Part shown: one piece after another, positions 43,302-51,958 of the stretch
How the letters are laid out: every line of letters starts with the position of its first letter
How positions within the stretch are numbered: the first letter of the stretch is position 1
Origin: JACOTK01 sp963743945
GTDB lineage: Bacteria > Actinomycetota > Acidimicrobiia > Acidimicrobiales > CADCSY01
Reading direction: 5' to 3'
DNA: 64,000 nt
Assembly (NCBI GenBank): GCA_963743945.1
Contig: CAVURO010000009.1
Span: forward strand, 1-64,000
Translations under genes and position numbers: made by a program
The notes under the pieces: model-generated
Told to the model about the DNA's origin: nothing
What the model saw: the letters and a program-made list of their open reading frames with translations, nothing else
The model's database searches: none

Positions 43302-45116
43302 ATGAGCGTGCAGGCAACCTTTGTCGCGACGTTGGTCGAGGAGTGGCTCCGCTGCGGTGTCCGTCATGCGGTGATCGCGCCGGGCTCACGTTCGACGCCC
43401 TTGGCCGTGGCGCTCGCCGAGGCGGATGGGCTCGCCGTTCACGTGCATCCGGACGAACGCTCGGCGGCGTTCCTGGCTCTCGGCATCGGTATCGCAACCG
43501 GCGTGCCGGCGGTGGTGGTCACCACGAGTGGGACGGCCGCCGTGGAGACGCACCCGGCGGTTGTCGAGGCCGGCCTGGCTCGGGTCCCCCTGTTGGTCTG
43601 CACGGCCGATCGGCCTTCCGATTTGCGTGAGGTGGGAGCGCCACAGGTCATCGACCAGACGCATCTCTTCGGCGGCGCCGTGCGCTGGTTCTTCGAGCCC
43701 GGTGTCGCCGAGGGGTTCCCGAGCTCCGCCTGGCGTTCGTTGGCCGCTCGCTCGGTCGCCGAGACGCTGGGATCGCCTCGGGGTCCGGTTCACCTCAACC
43801 TGGCGTTCGCCGAGCCGTTGCTGGGTGAGCCCGATGTCCTGCCCGAGGGACGCGACGGGGGTCGTCCGTGGCATCAGGTGATCCGCGTGCCGGGGCACCC
43901 GGATCCCTCGGCGCTCGAGGTGATCGCCGAGGTGCTGCGGGCCGAGCGGGGTGTGATCGTGGCAGGCGGACCCGGCACCGAACCCGAAGCCGTGTCGGCG
44001 TTGGCGAGCGCGATGGGGTGGCCGGTGTTGGCGGATCCCCGATCGGGATGTCGGGTGCCGGGGCCCCAAACGGTTGCCGCGTTCGACGCGCTGTTGCGTG
44101 ACGAGGGATTCGCGGCTTCGCATCGTCCGGATGTCGTGGTGCGCATCGGCGAGTTGCCCGCGTCGAAGGTGCTGGCCGGCTGGTTGGCGCGCAGCGGCGC
44201 TCGACAGGTCCTGATCGATCACGACGGAGCGTGGCTCGACCCCGACCGCCTTGTCGAGTGGGTCGTGGCGGGCGACCCCGCAGCGTGGTGTCGGGCACTG
44301 GCCGAACACCTGAGCGAGCCCTTGGCCGAGCCGGCGGGGGTAGGCCGTCGGGGAACCTGGGCGTCCTCGTGGCATGCAGCGGAGCAGGCGGCCCAGCGCG
44401 CCATCGAGGCGACGCTCGAGCGAGTGGACGCCTCGATCTCCTTCGCATCAACGTCGTTCCCAGGACAGGGGAGCGACGGGCCGAACAGCGACACGAACAG
44501 CGACACGAACAGCGACACGAACAGCGAGCCGGCAGTGGCGCGGCGGGTGGTCGAGACCTTGGCGCCGGGGTCGACCCTGGTGGTCTCGTCCTCGATGCCC
44601 GTGCGTGACGTCGAGTGGTACTCGGCGCCCCGTTCCGACATACGAGTCGTCGCCAATCGAGGCGCAAATGGCATCGACGGCGTCGTCTCGACCGCGGTCG
44701 GCGTGGCGCTCGGTGGAGGCGGGCCGACCACGTTGCTCATCGGCGACCTGGCATTTCTCCATGACGCCAACGGCTTGTTGGGCTTGGCCCGCCGCAATCC
44801 GGACCTCACGATCGTGGTTGTCGACAATCGCGGAGGGGGGATCTTCTCCTTTCTTCCCCAGGCATCGGTTCTGGATCGGCAGCGTTTCGAGCAGCTGTTC
44901 GCCACGCCACAGGAGGTCGATCTGGTGGGCATCGTGGCGGCGCACGGTCTGCCTGCACTCACGGCACATGATCCCGAGGGCTTCGACGTCGCCCTGCGGG
45001 TCGCCCGGCAGGCCTCGGGGACCCATGTCATCGTCGTTCGAACGGATCGACTCCGCAATGTTGCTGCGCACGATGAGATCCACGTTGCGGTGGCCCAGGC
45101 GATTGCCCGTCCCTGA
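43302..45116 (+). CDS. menD: SEPHCHC synthase (2-succinyl-5-enolpyruvyl-6-hydroxy-3-cyclohexene-1-carboxylate synthase)
   Basis: This 604-residue thiamine-diphosphate enzyme condenses isochorismate with 2-oxoglutarate. It has IAPGSRSTPLAVAL, the catalytic Glu in HPDERSAAFLALGIGIATG near residue 51, PVRDVEWYSAPR, NRGANGIDGVVSTAVGVALGGGG and the TPP/Mg motif IGDLAFLHDANGLLGLARRNPDL. It is somewhat longer than most MenDs because residues about 395-409 are a NSDT tandem insertion (DNA 44484-44528) in the linker before the C-terminal domain. It has no Shine-Dalgarno sequence and shares its upstream region with menH. Confidence 0.94.
   Translation: MSVQATFVATLVEEWLRCGVRHAVIAPGSRSTPLAVALAEADGLAVHVHPDERSAAFLALGIGIATGVPAVVVTTSGTAAVETHPAVVEAGLARVPLLVCTADRPSDLREVGAPQVIDQTHLFGGAVRWFFEPGVAEGFPSSAWRSLAARSVAETLGSPRGPVHLNLAFAEPLLGEPDVLPEGRDGGRPWHQVIRVPGHPDPSALEVIAEVLRAERGVIVAGGPGTEPEAVSALASAMGWPVLADPRSGCRVPGPQTVAAFDALLRDEGFAASHRPDVVVRIGELPASKVLAGWLARSGARQVLIDHDGAWLDPDRLVEWVVAGDPAAWCRALAEHLSEPLAEPAGVGRRGTWASSWHAAEQAAQRAIEATLERVDASISFASTSFPGQGSDGPNSDTNSDTNSDTNSEPAVARRVVETLAPGSTLVVSSSMPVRDVEWYSAPRSDIRVVANRGANGIDGVVSTAVGVALGGGGPTTLLIGDLAFLHDANGLLGLARRNPDLTIVVVDNRGGGIFSFLPQASVLDRQRFEQLFATPQEVDLVGIVAAHGLPALTAHDPEGFDVALRVARQASGTHVIVVRTDRLRNVAAHDEIHVAVAQAIARP
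44484..44528. repeat. 12-bp tandem repeat inside menD
   Basis: AACAGCGACACG occurs three times exactly, plus a partial copy. It encodes NSDTNSDTNSDTNSEP. The length in codons keeps frame, so copy number can vary without breaking MenD. Confidence 0.8.
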
Positions 45117-45138
45117 GCCTTGGCGGGCATCGGGCGAA

Positions 45139-46035
45139 TCAGGTGGTCGAGAGCTTTACGCCTCCGGCGGCATCACAGGCAATGGGTTGGAGCTTTCCGT
45201 CGATGTTGAAGTTGGCCGCCATCTCGATGGATCGGTCGGAGACCTTGAGCTGGGTCATCTCCATCCCCTCAGGGGGGTCCACCCTGAGGCCGGGGAGCAG
45301 GCGCCCGATCGTGGGCATCGTGTCCTCGAGATCGGGCGTGAGGAGAAGTCCACCCCGGTCGAGCGCCAGGCTGAGAGGCACGGAGATGTCACCGAGCAGG
45401 GGGATGGCCACGTGGAGGGTCAGGTTGTCATCGGTGAGATCGATGTTGAGCCCCGGGAGGCCTTTGCCCATGTAGGCGTTGAGATCGGCCTCGGTGATGT
45501 GGGCGGTGGTCCTGCCGTTCTTGATGGTCACCGGACCGTCACGGCCGATCCACTGGAGCGGTGAATAGTCGAGACTGTCGACGGCGAACGACACGTCCGA
45601 GAGCCGAAGCCCGTTGAGATCAACCGCGTCGGCGGTCGCCGAGAGGTTCGAGATCCTGCCCAGACCTGCACGCGGGATGACCGGCCAGGATCCCAGGTCG
45701 AGATCGAGGCCACTGACCTCCACGCAGTCGCTGACCGAACGCGAGATCGCCCGGCTCAGTGCCCACGATGCGGGCCTGCCAGGCGCGAGTATCACGACCG
45801 TGAGAAGCGCAACGAGCACCGGCACGCCGACGCGCAGCACTCGCCGAATCGGACGAGAGGTCGTGGGCTCCGAGTCCGGGTTGGACGTGTCGCCAGGGTC
45901 CGAAGGAGGACTGGATGGCTCGTCTCCGGCCGACACACCGGACGTCGCGGTCGGATCGTCTCCGGCCGACACGCCGGACGTCACGGTCGGATCGTCTCCG
46001 GCAGCGGCGTTTGGTTGGGTTGGGTCTTCTTCCAT
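45139..46035 (-). CDS. DUF2993 (LmeA-like) membrane-anchored protein
   Basis: This 298-residue protein has a disordered N-terminus with two 12-residue repeats (TSGVSAGDDPTATSGVSAGD), one membrane anchor near 66-88 (VLRVGVPVLVALLTVVILAPG), and a large outer domain with the DUF2993 pattern: VEVSGLDLDLGSWPVIP, LNGLRLSDVSFAVDSLDYS, AHITEADLNAYMG and INIDLTDDNLTLHV-like strands. LmeA of mycobacteria belongs to this family and aids lipomannan maturation, so an envelope role is plausible. The nucleotide repeat is 36 bp with two full copies. Confidence 0.8.
   Translation of the reverse strand: MEEDPTQPNAAAGDDPTVTSGVSAGDDPTATSGVSAGDEPSSPPSDPGDTSNPDSEPTTSRPIRRVLRVGVPVLVALLTVVILAPGRPASWALSRAISRSVSDCVEVSGLDLDLGSWPVIPRAGLGRISNLSATADAVDLNGLRLSDVSFAVDSLDYSPLQWIGRDGPVTIKNGRTTAHITEADLNAYMGKGLPGLNIDLTDDNLTLHVAIPLLGDISVPLSLALDRGGLLLTPDLEDTMPTIGRLLPGLRVDPPEGMEMTQLKVSDRSIEMAANFNIDGKLQPIACDAAGGVKLSTT
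45920..45991. repeat. 36-bp tandem duplication in the DUF2993 gene
   Basis: Two 36-bp units, each starting TCGTCTCCGGCCGACAC, differ at two bases. A partial third copy follows. They encode the acidic repeats in the cytosolic tail. Confidence 0.75.
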
Positions 46036-46175
46036 TGGGTCATCCCTTGGGCGAACCCGGACGCGCCGGGAGGAGGTGCAGAGGTGACCATCGTCGCACG
46101 CCGCCGCCGCCGTGTCCGGTCATCCGAGCCGCGCCCGGTTGTGGACGCCGTGACCCGTCGACTCCTGCCGAGGGT

Positions 46176-49109
46176 TCAGTCGGCGATGCGCAGTCCGATC
46201 GCGGGCTTCAACCTGGTGGCGCTCCACGCCGGGCCGATGGTTGCGGCAAGTGCTCCCACGACGGTGATGACCACGAGCACGGCGATGGGCGCGACGGGCA
46301 CGCTGAAGCCGGCCGGGGAGCCGAAGATCGAATAGAAGAGATCCGATCCCTCGACGAGGTTGTAGGTGGTGATCATGCTGAGCGACACGCCGAGCACGGT
46401 GGCCTGCAGCGCGACGATCAGGGATTCGTAGACGAGCGATCGGCCGACGGCGTTCGACGGGAAGCCGAGCGATCGCAGGATGGCGATCTGGCGTCGCCGT
46501 TCGCGCACTGCCCGCACGGTGATCACGGCGAGTCCGGCGATGCCCACCATCAAGCCGAGAGCCAGGTAGCCACGCAAGAGCCTGAAGAACTGGTCCTGGG
46601 TCGACAGGGCCGCGGCGACCAGCGTCTTGAAGGCAAAGGATTGCACGCCACGATCGACGTAGGCGTCGCCGATCTCCCGGGCGAAGCTCTCGGGGTCGGC
46701 CCCGTCCACGAGGTTGATGTAGGCACGGTTCTCGGCGATCTCCTCTCCGAGGAAGGAGACGGCGCCGGCCCGACCGTACAGGGCGCCGTGGAGGTCGGTG
46801 TCCGGAGCGGAGATCGCGGCCACGGTTACCTCTCGCCGGGCTCCGCCGTCCGGGTCGACGATGGTGAGGTGGGATCCGACCGGCGCGACGGTCTCGGGGA
46901 CTCCGACACCGACGCGCAGGAACTTCGTGTCCACGATGATGAGGCTCGGATCGTTGAGCACTGCCTCGTACACGGCTGCTTCCGTCGGGTAGTCACCGAG
47001 GTTCACGAGCCGGGGCGGACCCATCTCGAGGTAACGCTCGTCGAATGCCGCGAGTGGCCAGTCCTGTGCCTTGCCCATGGATGGTGTCCGATAGCGAACG
47101 TCGGCGCTCGCGAGTGGCGCGATGGCTGCAACGTCAGGGCGTTTTCGCAACTCGTCGAGGGGCAGTGGCGCAGCCGGGCTGTAGAACGCGATCGCATCGG
47201 CCTTGCCCGCCACGGTGTCGGTCAGCCCATCGATCCCGGTGGCGAGGATGTGGGAGATGAGCGAGACGAACGTGAAGGTGAAGATCACCAGCGAGAACAT
47301 GCCCAGTGTCATCGCGGTCCGAAAGCGCTGGGCAAGGGGGTAGGAGATGCCAAGGTGCAGCGCCATGGACTTGTTTCCCGATGCCCGCAGGGCACGCCGA
47401 CCCAGCGATTGGTTCTGGGCAACGAGGGTGACGCCGGCTGCCGTGAGCGATATGCCTTCGCCCACCCCGAGCATGACGGCCTTGCTGCCGAGGTCGCCGT
47501 TCCCGAGGGCCAGGATCGCTCCTCCGATGCTCCAGACGATCGCCAAGGCGGAGGCGACGGAGAGGACGAGACGTGGCGAGGTGACACGCACCAGCCAGGG
47601 GACGGCTCCCGAGATGACGAGAACAGGGGCGAAGAGGATGCCGAACGGCTCCTGGCTGCTGAAGGACGACACGGCCCAGATGGTCCCCACCGCCATCGCG
47701 AGGGCGCCGCCAAGGCGGGGAAGTGGACCTCGGTCCTTGCCGGGAGCGTCGGAGAGCTCCCGAATGGCCTGGATGATGTTGACCCGGGTGACCTTGACGC
47801 TGGTGATGACAACGGTGAGAAGCGTCACGGCGAAGCCGATGGCAAATCCCCGCTGCACACTTGCCCACGTGGCGACAAAGCGCACGGGAACCTTGAGCTC
47901 GGGGTCGCCCCCGCCCCCGAGGGCTCCCTCGGAGAGGGAGGTGACGAGCTTGGCGAGGCCGAGCCCGGTGGCCGCGCCGAGCGTCGAGGAGACGGCCGCG
48001 ATCATCCATCCCTGCGTCGAGAACGCCGCGATGAGGCCGCTTTGGCGCAGCCCGATGGCGCGAAGCATGCCGAGCTCCGACTTGCGTTCCTGCGCCAGCA
48101 TGACCATGACGTTGACGATCAGCAGGAGTCCGGCGATCACCCCGAAGGTGGCGGCTGCGGTGAAGATGTCGCCCATGCGGCCCCCGACCTCGTTCGCGTT
48201 GTCGAACAGATCGGCCTTGATCGGCTGCACGCGTGCATCGAGACCGCTGACGGCCCTTTCGATCTCGGCTGTCAGGGTCTCGCTGAGCTTGACGCCATCG
48301 TTGACGCCACCCTGGTTGGAGATGAGCACGAGCGATTCCGGCTGCGCCATGATCGGCAGGCGGACCGGGATCGCCGCGACGAGCGAGGCAATGGTGCCGG
48401 GCGTGACGAAGAGGTTGTAGGACCGGCGTTCGGGGCCGCGCCAGAAGCCGGCGAGGCCGCGCTGATCGAGGACCTTGTCCACCTTCAGGGTGAGGGCCTG
48501 TCCATAGGCGCGGGTGACGATCGAGTCACCGACATCCGCCCGGAGGCTGCGCGCCACGTCGGCGGTGATGATCACATGCCCGGGTGCGGGCGTCGCACCC
48601 GTGATGCCCGTCACCTCGGGATCGCTGCCGAAGGACCGGGCCTGATCGAGGTCCATCTCGAGGAGTTGAGCCCGTGCGACCGCCGCCCTTCGTCCGTCCA
48701 CACCCTTGACGTCGCCAACGGCCGCGGCCGCAGCGGGCGCGGTGACGGCGCTCATGATGCCGTCGATGCGCCGGTCACTCGTCAGTGGGCCCAGTGCGTC
48801 CATCATGGAGTCGGCCCGATCCGCGCCCGGCAGGGCGACGATCTCGTCGACCGGGCCCAGCTGAGCGGGAACGGCTTGGCGATGGGTTGCAGCGAGGGTG
48901 TCGTTGACGAGGAACGAACCGGTCAACATCGCGGTGCCGAGCATCGAGCCCAGCACCACCAGGGCCATCTCGCGAGGACGACGAAACGAGTCGCGCAGCG
49001 CGAGCTTTCGCAGCACGGGTCGAAAGGCGATGATGATCAGAAAGGGTAGAGAGAGCCCAAGGCTCACGAGCAGGAGCACTGGATGTCCTTCGGGGAAGAT
49101 GTCCGACAA
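46176..49109 (-). CDS. MacB/FtsX-type ABC transporter permease
   Basis: This 977-residue permease has about eight to ten membrane segments in two FtsX-like blocks: VIAGLLLIVNVMVMLAQERKSELGMLRAIG and GLMVGIAGLAVITVRAVRERRRQIAILRSLGF, each followed by characteristic LRxxG loops. Two large MacB_PCD-like outer domains lie between membrane segments. It pairs with the ATPase at 49240, read in the same direction 130 bp upstream. Such systems work as mechanotransmission or lipoprotein/lipid release devices rather than classical channels. The cargo is unknown. The C-terminal end PAWSATRLKPAIGLRIAD matches the typical ...P..A...RI.P.EALR pattern. Confidence 0.87.
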   Translation of the reverse strand: MSDIFPEGHPVLLLVSLGLSLPFLIIIAFRPVLRKLALRDSFRRPREMALVVLGSMLGTAMLTGSFLVNDTLAATHRQAVPAQLGPVDEIVALPGADRADSMMDALGPLTSDRRIDGIMSAVTAPAAAAAVGDVKGVDGRRAAVARAQLLEMDLDQARSFGSDPEVTGITGATPAPGHVIITADVARSLRADVGDSIVTRAYGQALTLKVDKVLDQRGLAGFWRGPERRSYNLFVTPGTIASLVAAIPVRLPIMAQPESLVLISNQGGVNDGVKLSETLTAEIERAVSGLDARVQPIKADLFDNANEVGGRMGDIFTAAATFGVIAGLLLIVNVMVMLAQERKSELGMLRAIGLRQSGLIAAFSTQGWMIAAVSSTLGAATGLGLAKLVTSLSEGALGGGGDPELKVPVRFVATWASVQRGFAIGFAVTLLTVVITSVKVTRVNIIQAIRELSDAPGKDRGPLPRLGGALAMAVGTIWAVSSFSSQEPFGILFAPVLVISGAVPWLVRVTSPRLVLSVASALAIVWSIGGAILALGNGDLGSKAVMLGVGEGISLTAAGVTLVAQNQSLGRRALRASGNKSMALHLGISYPLAQRFRTAMTLGMFSLVIFTFTFVSLISHILATGIDGLTDTVAGKADAIAFYSPAAPLPLDELRKRPDVAAIAPLASADVRYRTPSMGKAQDWPLAAFDERYLEMGPPRLVNLGDYPTEAAVYEAVLNDPSLIIVDTKFLRVGVGVPETVAPVGSHLTIVDPDGGARREVTVAAISAPDTDLHGALYGRAGAVSFLGEEIAENRAYINLVDGADPESFAREIGDAYVDRGVQSFAFKTLVAAALSTQDQFFRLLRGYLALGLMVGIAGLAVITVRAVRERRRQIAILRSLGFPSNAVGRSLVYESLIVALQATVLGVSLSMITTYNLVEGSDLFYSIFGSPAGFSVPVAPIAVLVVITVVGALAATIGPAWSATRLKPAIGLRIAD

Positions 49110-49136
49110 CGGTCGCCGGAGCCTGAGTAGTCAGAA

Positions 49137-49181
49137 GGTGATCGGTACGACGGTGATCGGTACGACGGTGATCGGTACGAA
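49137..49181. repeat. 15-bp tandem repeat upstream of the permease gene
   Basis: GGTGATCGGTACGAC is present three times (the last copy with one mismatch), followed by GAGCAGTCGAG twice. It fills the 130-bp gap between the ATPase stop and the permease ATG, so its copy number alters their spacing. Confidence 0.75.
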
Positions 49182-49239
49182 GCTGAGCAGTCGAGCAGAA
49201 GGTGAGCAGTCGAGAAAGCAGGTGAGAGGGAGGAGGTGA

Positions 49240-50310
49240 CTAGTGGGTCGGGTCGACGTTGCGCTGCAACAGCTCGGAGGCAAACGAATCACGAACGGTG
49301 TCACTGATCGTCTGCTCGAGCGGGCGGAGAAGTGAGCCGTAGCGGGCCTCGCGCAGGATGGCTTCGCGCACGATCTGGGGTGTGAGTTCGCTTGCGACCT
49401 GAGCCAACGCGCTCTGGGTTGCGTCGCGCACCGCTGCGCCCAGAACGGCCAGTTCCAGGAGGCTTTCGTTGCTGTCGGCGTGGATGCGCTCCTGGAGGTG
49501 ATCCTCCCGCAGCTGATCCTCCCGCAGGTCGATCACCTGTTGCGAACGCGCATCGTCCCCTGGTTCGAGGATGTCCGGTTCCGCGAGGGCGACGGGGGCC
49601 GGAGCGTCCTGGGGGACGGACTCCCGGGTGGTGTCCGAGATGATGCAACCGTCGCTCATGCGAACGAGACGTCCTGCCTCCTGGCCCAACGCCCCGTCGT
49701 GAGTGATGAAGATGATGGTCAGACCTTCCCTGTGCAACTCGTGGAGCAGGCTCATCACGTTGGCGGCGGTTTCCGAGTCGAGAGCCCCGGTGGGTTCATC
49801 GGCCCAGACGATGCGTGGCTCGCCTGCGATGGCGCGGGCGACCGCAACCCGTTGCTGTTCTCCCCCGGACAGCTCGGTTGGGTGGTGGCGGAGACGGTGG
49901 CTCAGGCCGACTCGGTCGAGCGTCTCGATGGCCAGGCGACGAGCCTTGCTTGCCGGCACACCCGAGAGCAGGAGCGGCAGCTCGACGTTTTCCGTTGCGT
50001 CGAAGACCGGAATCAGGTTGAAGGACTGGAAGATGAACCCCATCGACGAGGCACGGTGGCGCGTTCGGCGGTTGTCGGGCATCGCGTGGATGTCCTCCCC
50101 GTCGATGAGGACCGTGCCGCCGTCGATGTCGTCGAGACCGGAGAGGCAGTTCAACATGGTTGTCTTGCCGGAACCCGACGTGCCCATGATGGCGACGAAC
50201 TCGCCCGCATGCACCGTCAGATGGATGCTGCGCAGAGCCTCCACCTCCTCCGCGCTCGTGCGGTAGCACTTCCGAACCGATTCGGCCACCAACATCGCAT
50301 CGCCGTCCAT
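49240..50310 (-). CDS. ABC transporter ATP-binding protein (MacB/LolD type) with long C-terminal extension
   Basis: This 356-residue ATPase has Walker A AIMGTSGSGKTTMLNCLSGL, signature ELSGGEQQRVAVARAIA, Walker B RIVWADEPTGALD and a LolD-type FIFQSFNLIPVFDATENVELPL. The domain ends near residue 235; the remaining 120 residues are an acidic helical extension (DDARSQQVIDLREDQLREDHL, then repeated helices ending QRNVDPTH) not usual in this family. It should energise the permease at 46176. ATG 50310 is chosen because the ABC fold begins at MLVAESVRKCY. The longer open frame contains a run of MTQQT repeats and is less likely to be translated. Confidence 0.88.
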   Translation of the reverse strand: MDGDAMLVAESVRKCYRTSAEEVEALRSIHLTVHAGEFVAIMGTSGSGKTTMLNCLSGLDDIDGGTVLIDGEDIHAMPDNRRTRHRASSMGFIFQSFNLIPVFDATENVELPLLLSGVPASKARRLAIETLDRVGLSHRLRHHPTELSGGEQQRVAVARAIAGEPRIVWADEPTGALDSETAANVMSLLHELHREGLTIIFITHDGALGQEAGRLVRMSDGCIISDTTRESVPQDAPAPVALAEPDILEPGDDARSQQVIDLREDQLREDHLQERIHADSNESLLELAVLGAAVRDATQSALAQVASELTPQIVREAILREARYGSLLRPLEQTISDTVRDSFASELLQRNVDPTH

Positions 50311-50674
50311 GGGGGGAATACCTTTCGTCATCGTCTGTTGCGTCATCGTCTGTTGGGTCATCGTCTGTCGGGTCATTGCTCTTGCTCGGGCGTGCATCGC
50401 CTCAGGCCACTGGGCGCACAAAGCATCGTGCCTTATCCGGTCCCACAAATCGATAGGACAGTTGTCACGTTCGGTCACCATGCCACTGCCATTCGTATGC
50501 CCGTTGAACTCGGACGCCATGCATACAGGAGAACACACCGCTCGAACTTGATACGATCTGCGGCGTTTTCGGAGGTTTGGGTAGATAACTCGCCGCTAAG
50601 AGGTTCGAGGCCGGCCCCGGGTGTCCCTCGTCGGTTGGTGTGTGATATCCGACACATGATCGACCTCCACATCC
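50311..50674. other. 364-bp intergenic stretch upstream of the ABC ATPase gene
   Basis: It lies between the menF stop and the ABC ATPase start, both on the minus strand. Near its left end are 15-bp tandem repeats (50327-50371). An open frame in phase with the ATPase extends upstream to 50538 but has no family likeness. I see no RNA gene and no clear promoter. Confidence 0.5.
50327..50371. repeat. 15-bp tandem repeat before the ABC ATPase start
   Basis: Three units like GTCATCGTCTGTTGC lie 17 bp beyond the ATG at 50310 on the upstream side. In the frame of the ATPase they would encode MTQQT repeats. Confidence 0.75.
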
Positions 50675-51958
50675 TCAGGGCCTGACGATCGCAGCGAGCA
50701 TGGCCTGCAGTTTGGATCGAGTTTCGGCCAGCTCCGTTCGGGGGTCCGATCCAGCGACCAGTCCGTTGCCCGCGAACAGACGTGCCTGGTTGCCGGTGAT
50801 CTCCGCGCACCGGATCGCAACAGCGAAGCGCCCGTTGCCCTGCGCGTCCACCCAGCCCACAGGCCCCGCGTAGCGCCCTCGATCGAACGGTTCGAGCTTG
50901 TGGATGAGGTCGAGCGCGTCGGATCGAGGCCGGCCGCACACCGCCGGTGTGGGGTGCAGTGCGCCGACCAGGGTCAACACCGAAACGGGTGGCGAGGACA
51001 GCCGGCCCTCGACCAGCGAGGCGAGGTGATGCACGTTGGCAATCGAGATGATGGACGGCTCGGGCTCGGAGTCGACATAGGAGCAATAGGGGAGGACCGC
51101 GTCGAGCACCATGTCGATGGTGATCTGGTGCTCGTCGCGGTCTTTCGACGAGGCGAGAAGCGAAGCAGCCTGGTGCGCATCGACCGCAGCGTCACCTCGG
51201 CGGGCAGCAGTGCCTGCCATGGGGTGCGAACGGATGACATCGCCGTTTCGGGAGACCAACAGCTCGGGACTTGCCCCGATGAAGCCGCCGATCGCGTAGA
51301 CCATGGAGGAGGGGTAGGCGAGTCGAAGTCGCTGGAGGATGTCGGCCGTGTTGAGCGGGGCGTCGGCCTCGACGAGGATTTCACGTGCGAGCACGACCTT
51401 GTCGAGACCGCCCGTCGCCATCACCCGGACCGCTTCGCCCACGGCGGCGCACCAGGCTTCAGGGCTCTCCGCGGCACGAACCGTGAAGCTCGCGGGTTCG
51501 GCGCCGGTTTCGGCCACCGGCGCGCCGAGCGCACCCGAGGGCAGATCGCCTTCCGCCGTCACGATGTCGGTGGGAACGGCATCAGCCGGCTGGATGGTGG
51601 TGACCCAACGCGCTCCGTCCTCGGATCGTCCGACGATCAGGGATGGCACGATCAACTCGGCGGGGCAGTCATCCTCGAAGGGCAGGGCCGCAAAGGCAAT
51701 CGGCCCGCATCCCAAACGTCCGACCTCGTCGTGGGTCTCGATGCCCGAGAGGGCCTCACGCGTGAGCTCGGCCGCGACCTCGAGGCGACCGGGACCTTCC
51801 GGCAGGGTGATGCGCGTCGCGACACCCCGTCCTGCGAACCCGGCTCCTCCCTGTTCGAAGAGCACGCCGTCGACGCCGGCAACGGCGATGAGATCGACGT
51901 CGGCGTCGAGCCTCGTGGTGTGGGCGATCAGGTTCGGCGGGCCTCCGTGGCTCGTCAC
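50675..51958 (-). CDS. menF: Isochorismate synthase
   Basis: This 427-residue chorismate-binding enzyme converts chorismate to isochorismate, the first menaquinone step. Family signatures are LDKVVLAREILVEA (catalytic Lys near 190), MVYAIGGFIGASPELLVSRNGDVIRSHPMAGTAARRGD, DEHQITIDMVLDAVLPYC, LHPTPAVCGRPRSDAL and GRYAGPVGWVDAQGNGRFAVAIRCAEI, which includes metal-binding Glu residues. It overlaps the menG gene by 4 bp (ATGA), forming a two-gene unit menG-menF. EntC or DhbC are relatives; the men context favours MenF. Confidence 0.92.
   Translation of the reverse strand: MTSHGGPPNLIAHTTRLDADVDLIAVAGVDGVLFEQGGAGFAGRGVATRITLPEGPGRLEVAAELTREALSGIETHDEVGRLGCGPIAFAALPFEDDCPAELIVPSLIVGRSEDGARWVTTIQPADAVPTDIVTAEGDLPSGALGAPVAETGAEPASFTVRAAESPEAWCAAVGEAVRVMATGGLDKVVLAREILVEADAPLNTADILQRLRLAYPSSMVYAIGGFIGASPELLVSRNGDVIRSHPMAGTAARRGDAAVDAHQAASLLASSKDRDEHQITIDMVLDAVLPYCSYVDSEPEPSIISIANVHHLASLVEGRLSSPPVSVLTLVGALHPTPAVCGRPRSDALDLIHKLEPFDRGRYAGPVGWVDAQGNGRFAVAIRCAEITGNQARLFAGNGLVAGSDPRTELAETRSKLQAMLAAIVRP

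Noticed and set aside
50311..50538. N-terminal extension of the ABC ATPase
   Set aside because: The extension has no family likeness, is built partly of MTQQT repeats, and the ABC fold begins at the internal ATG 50310.
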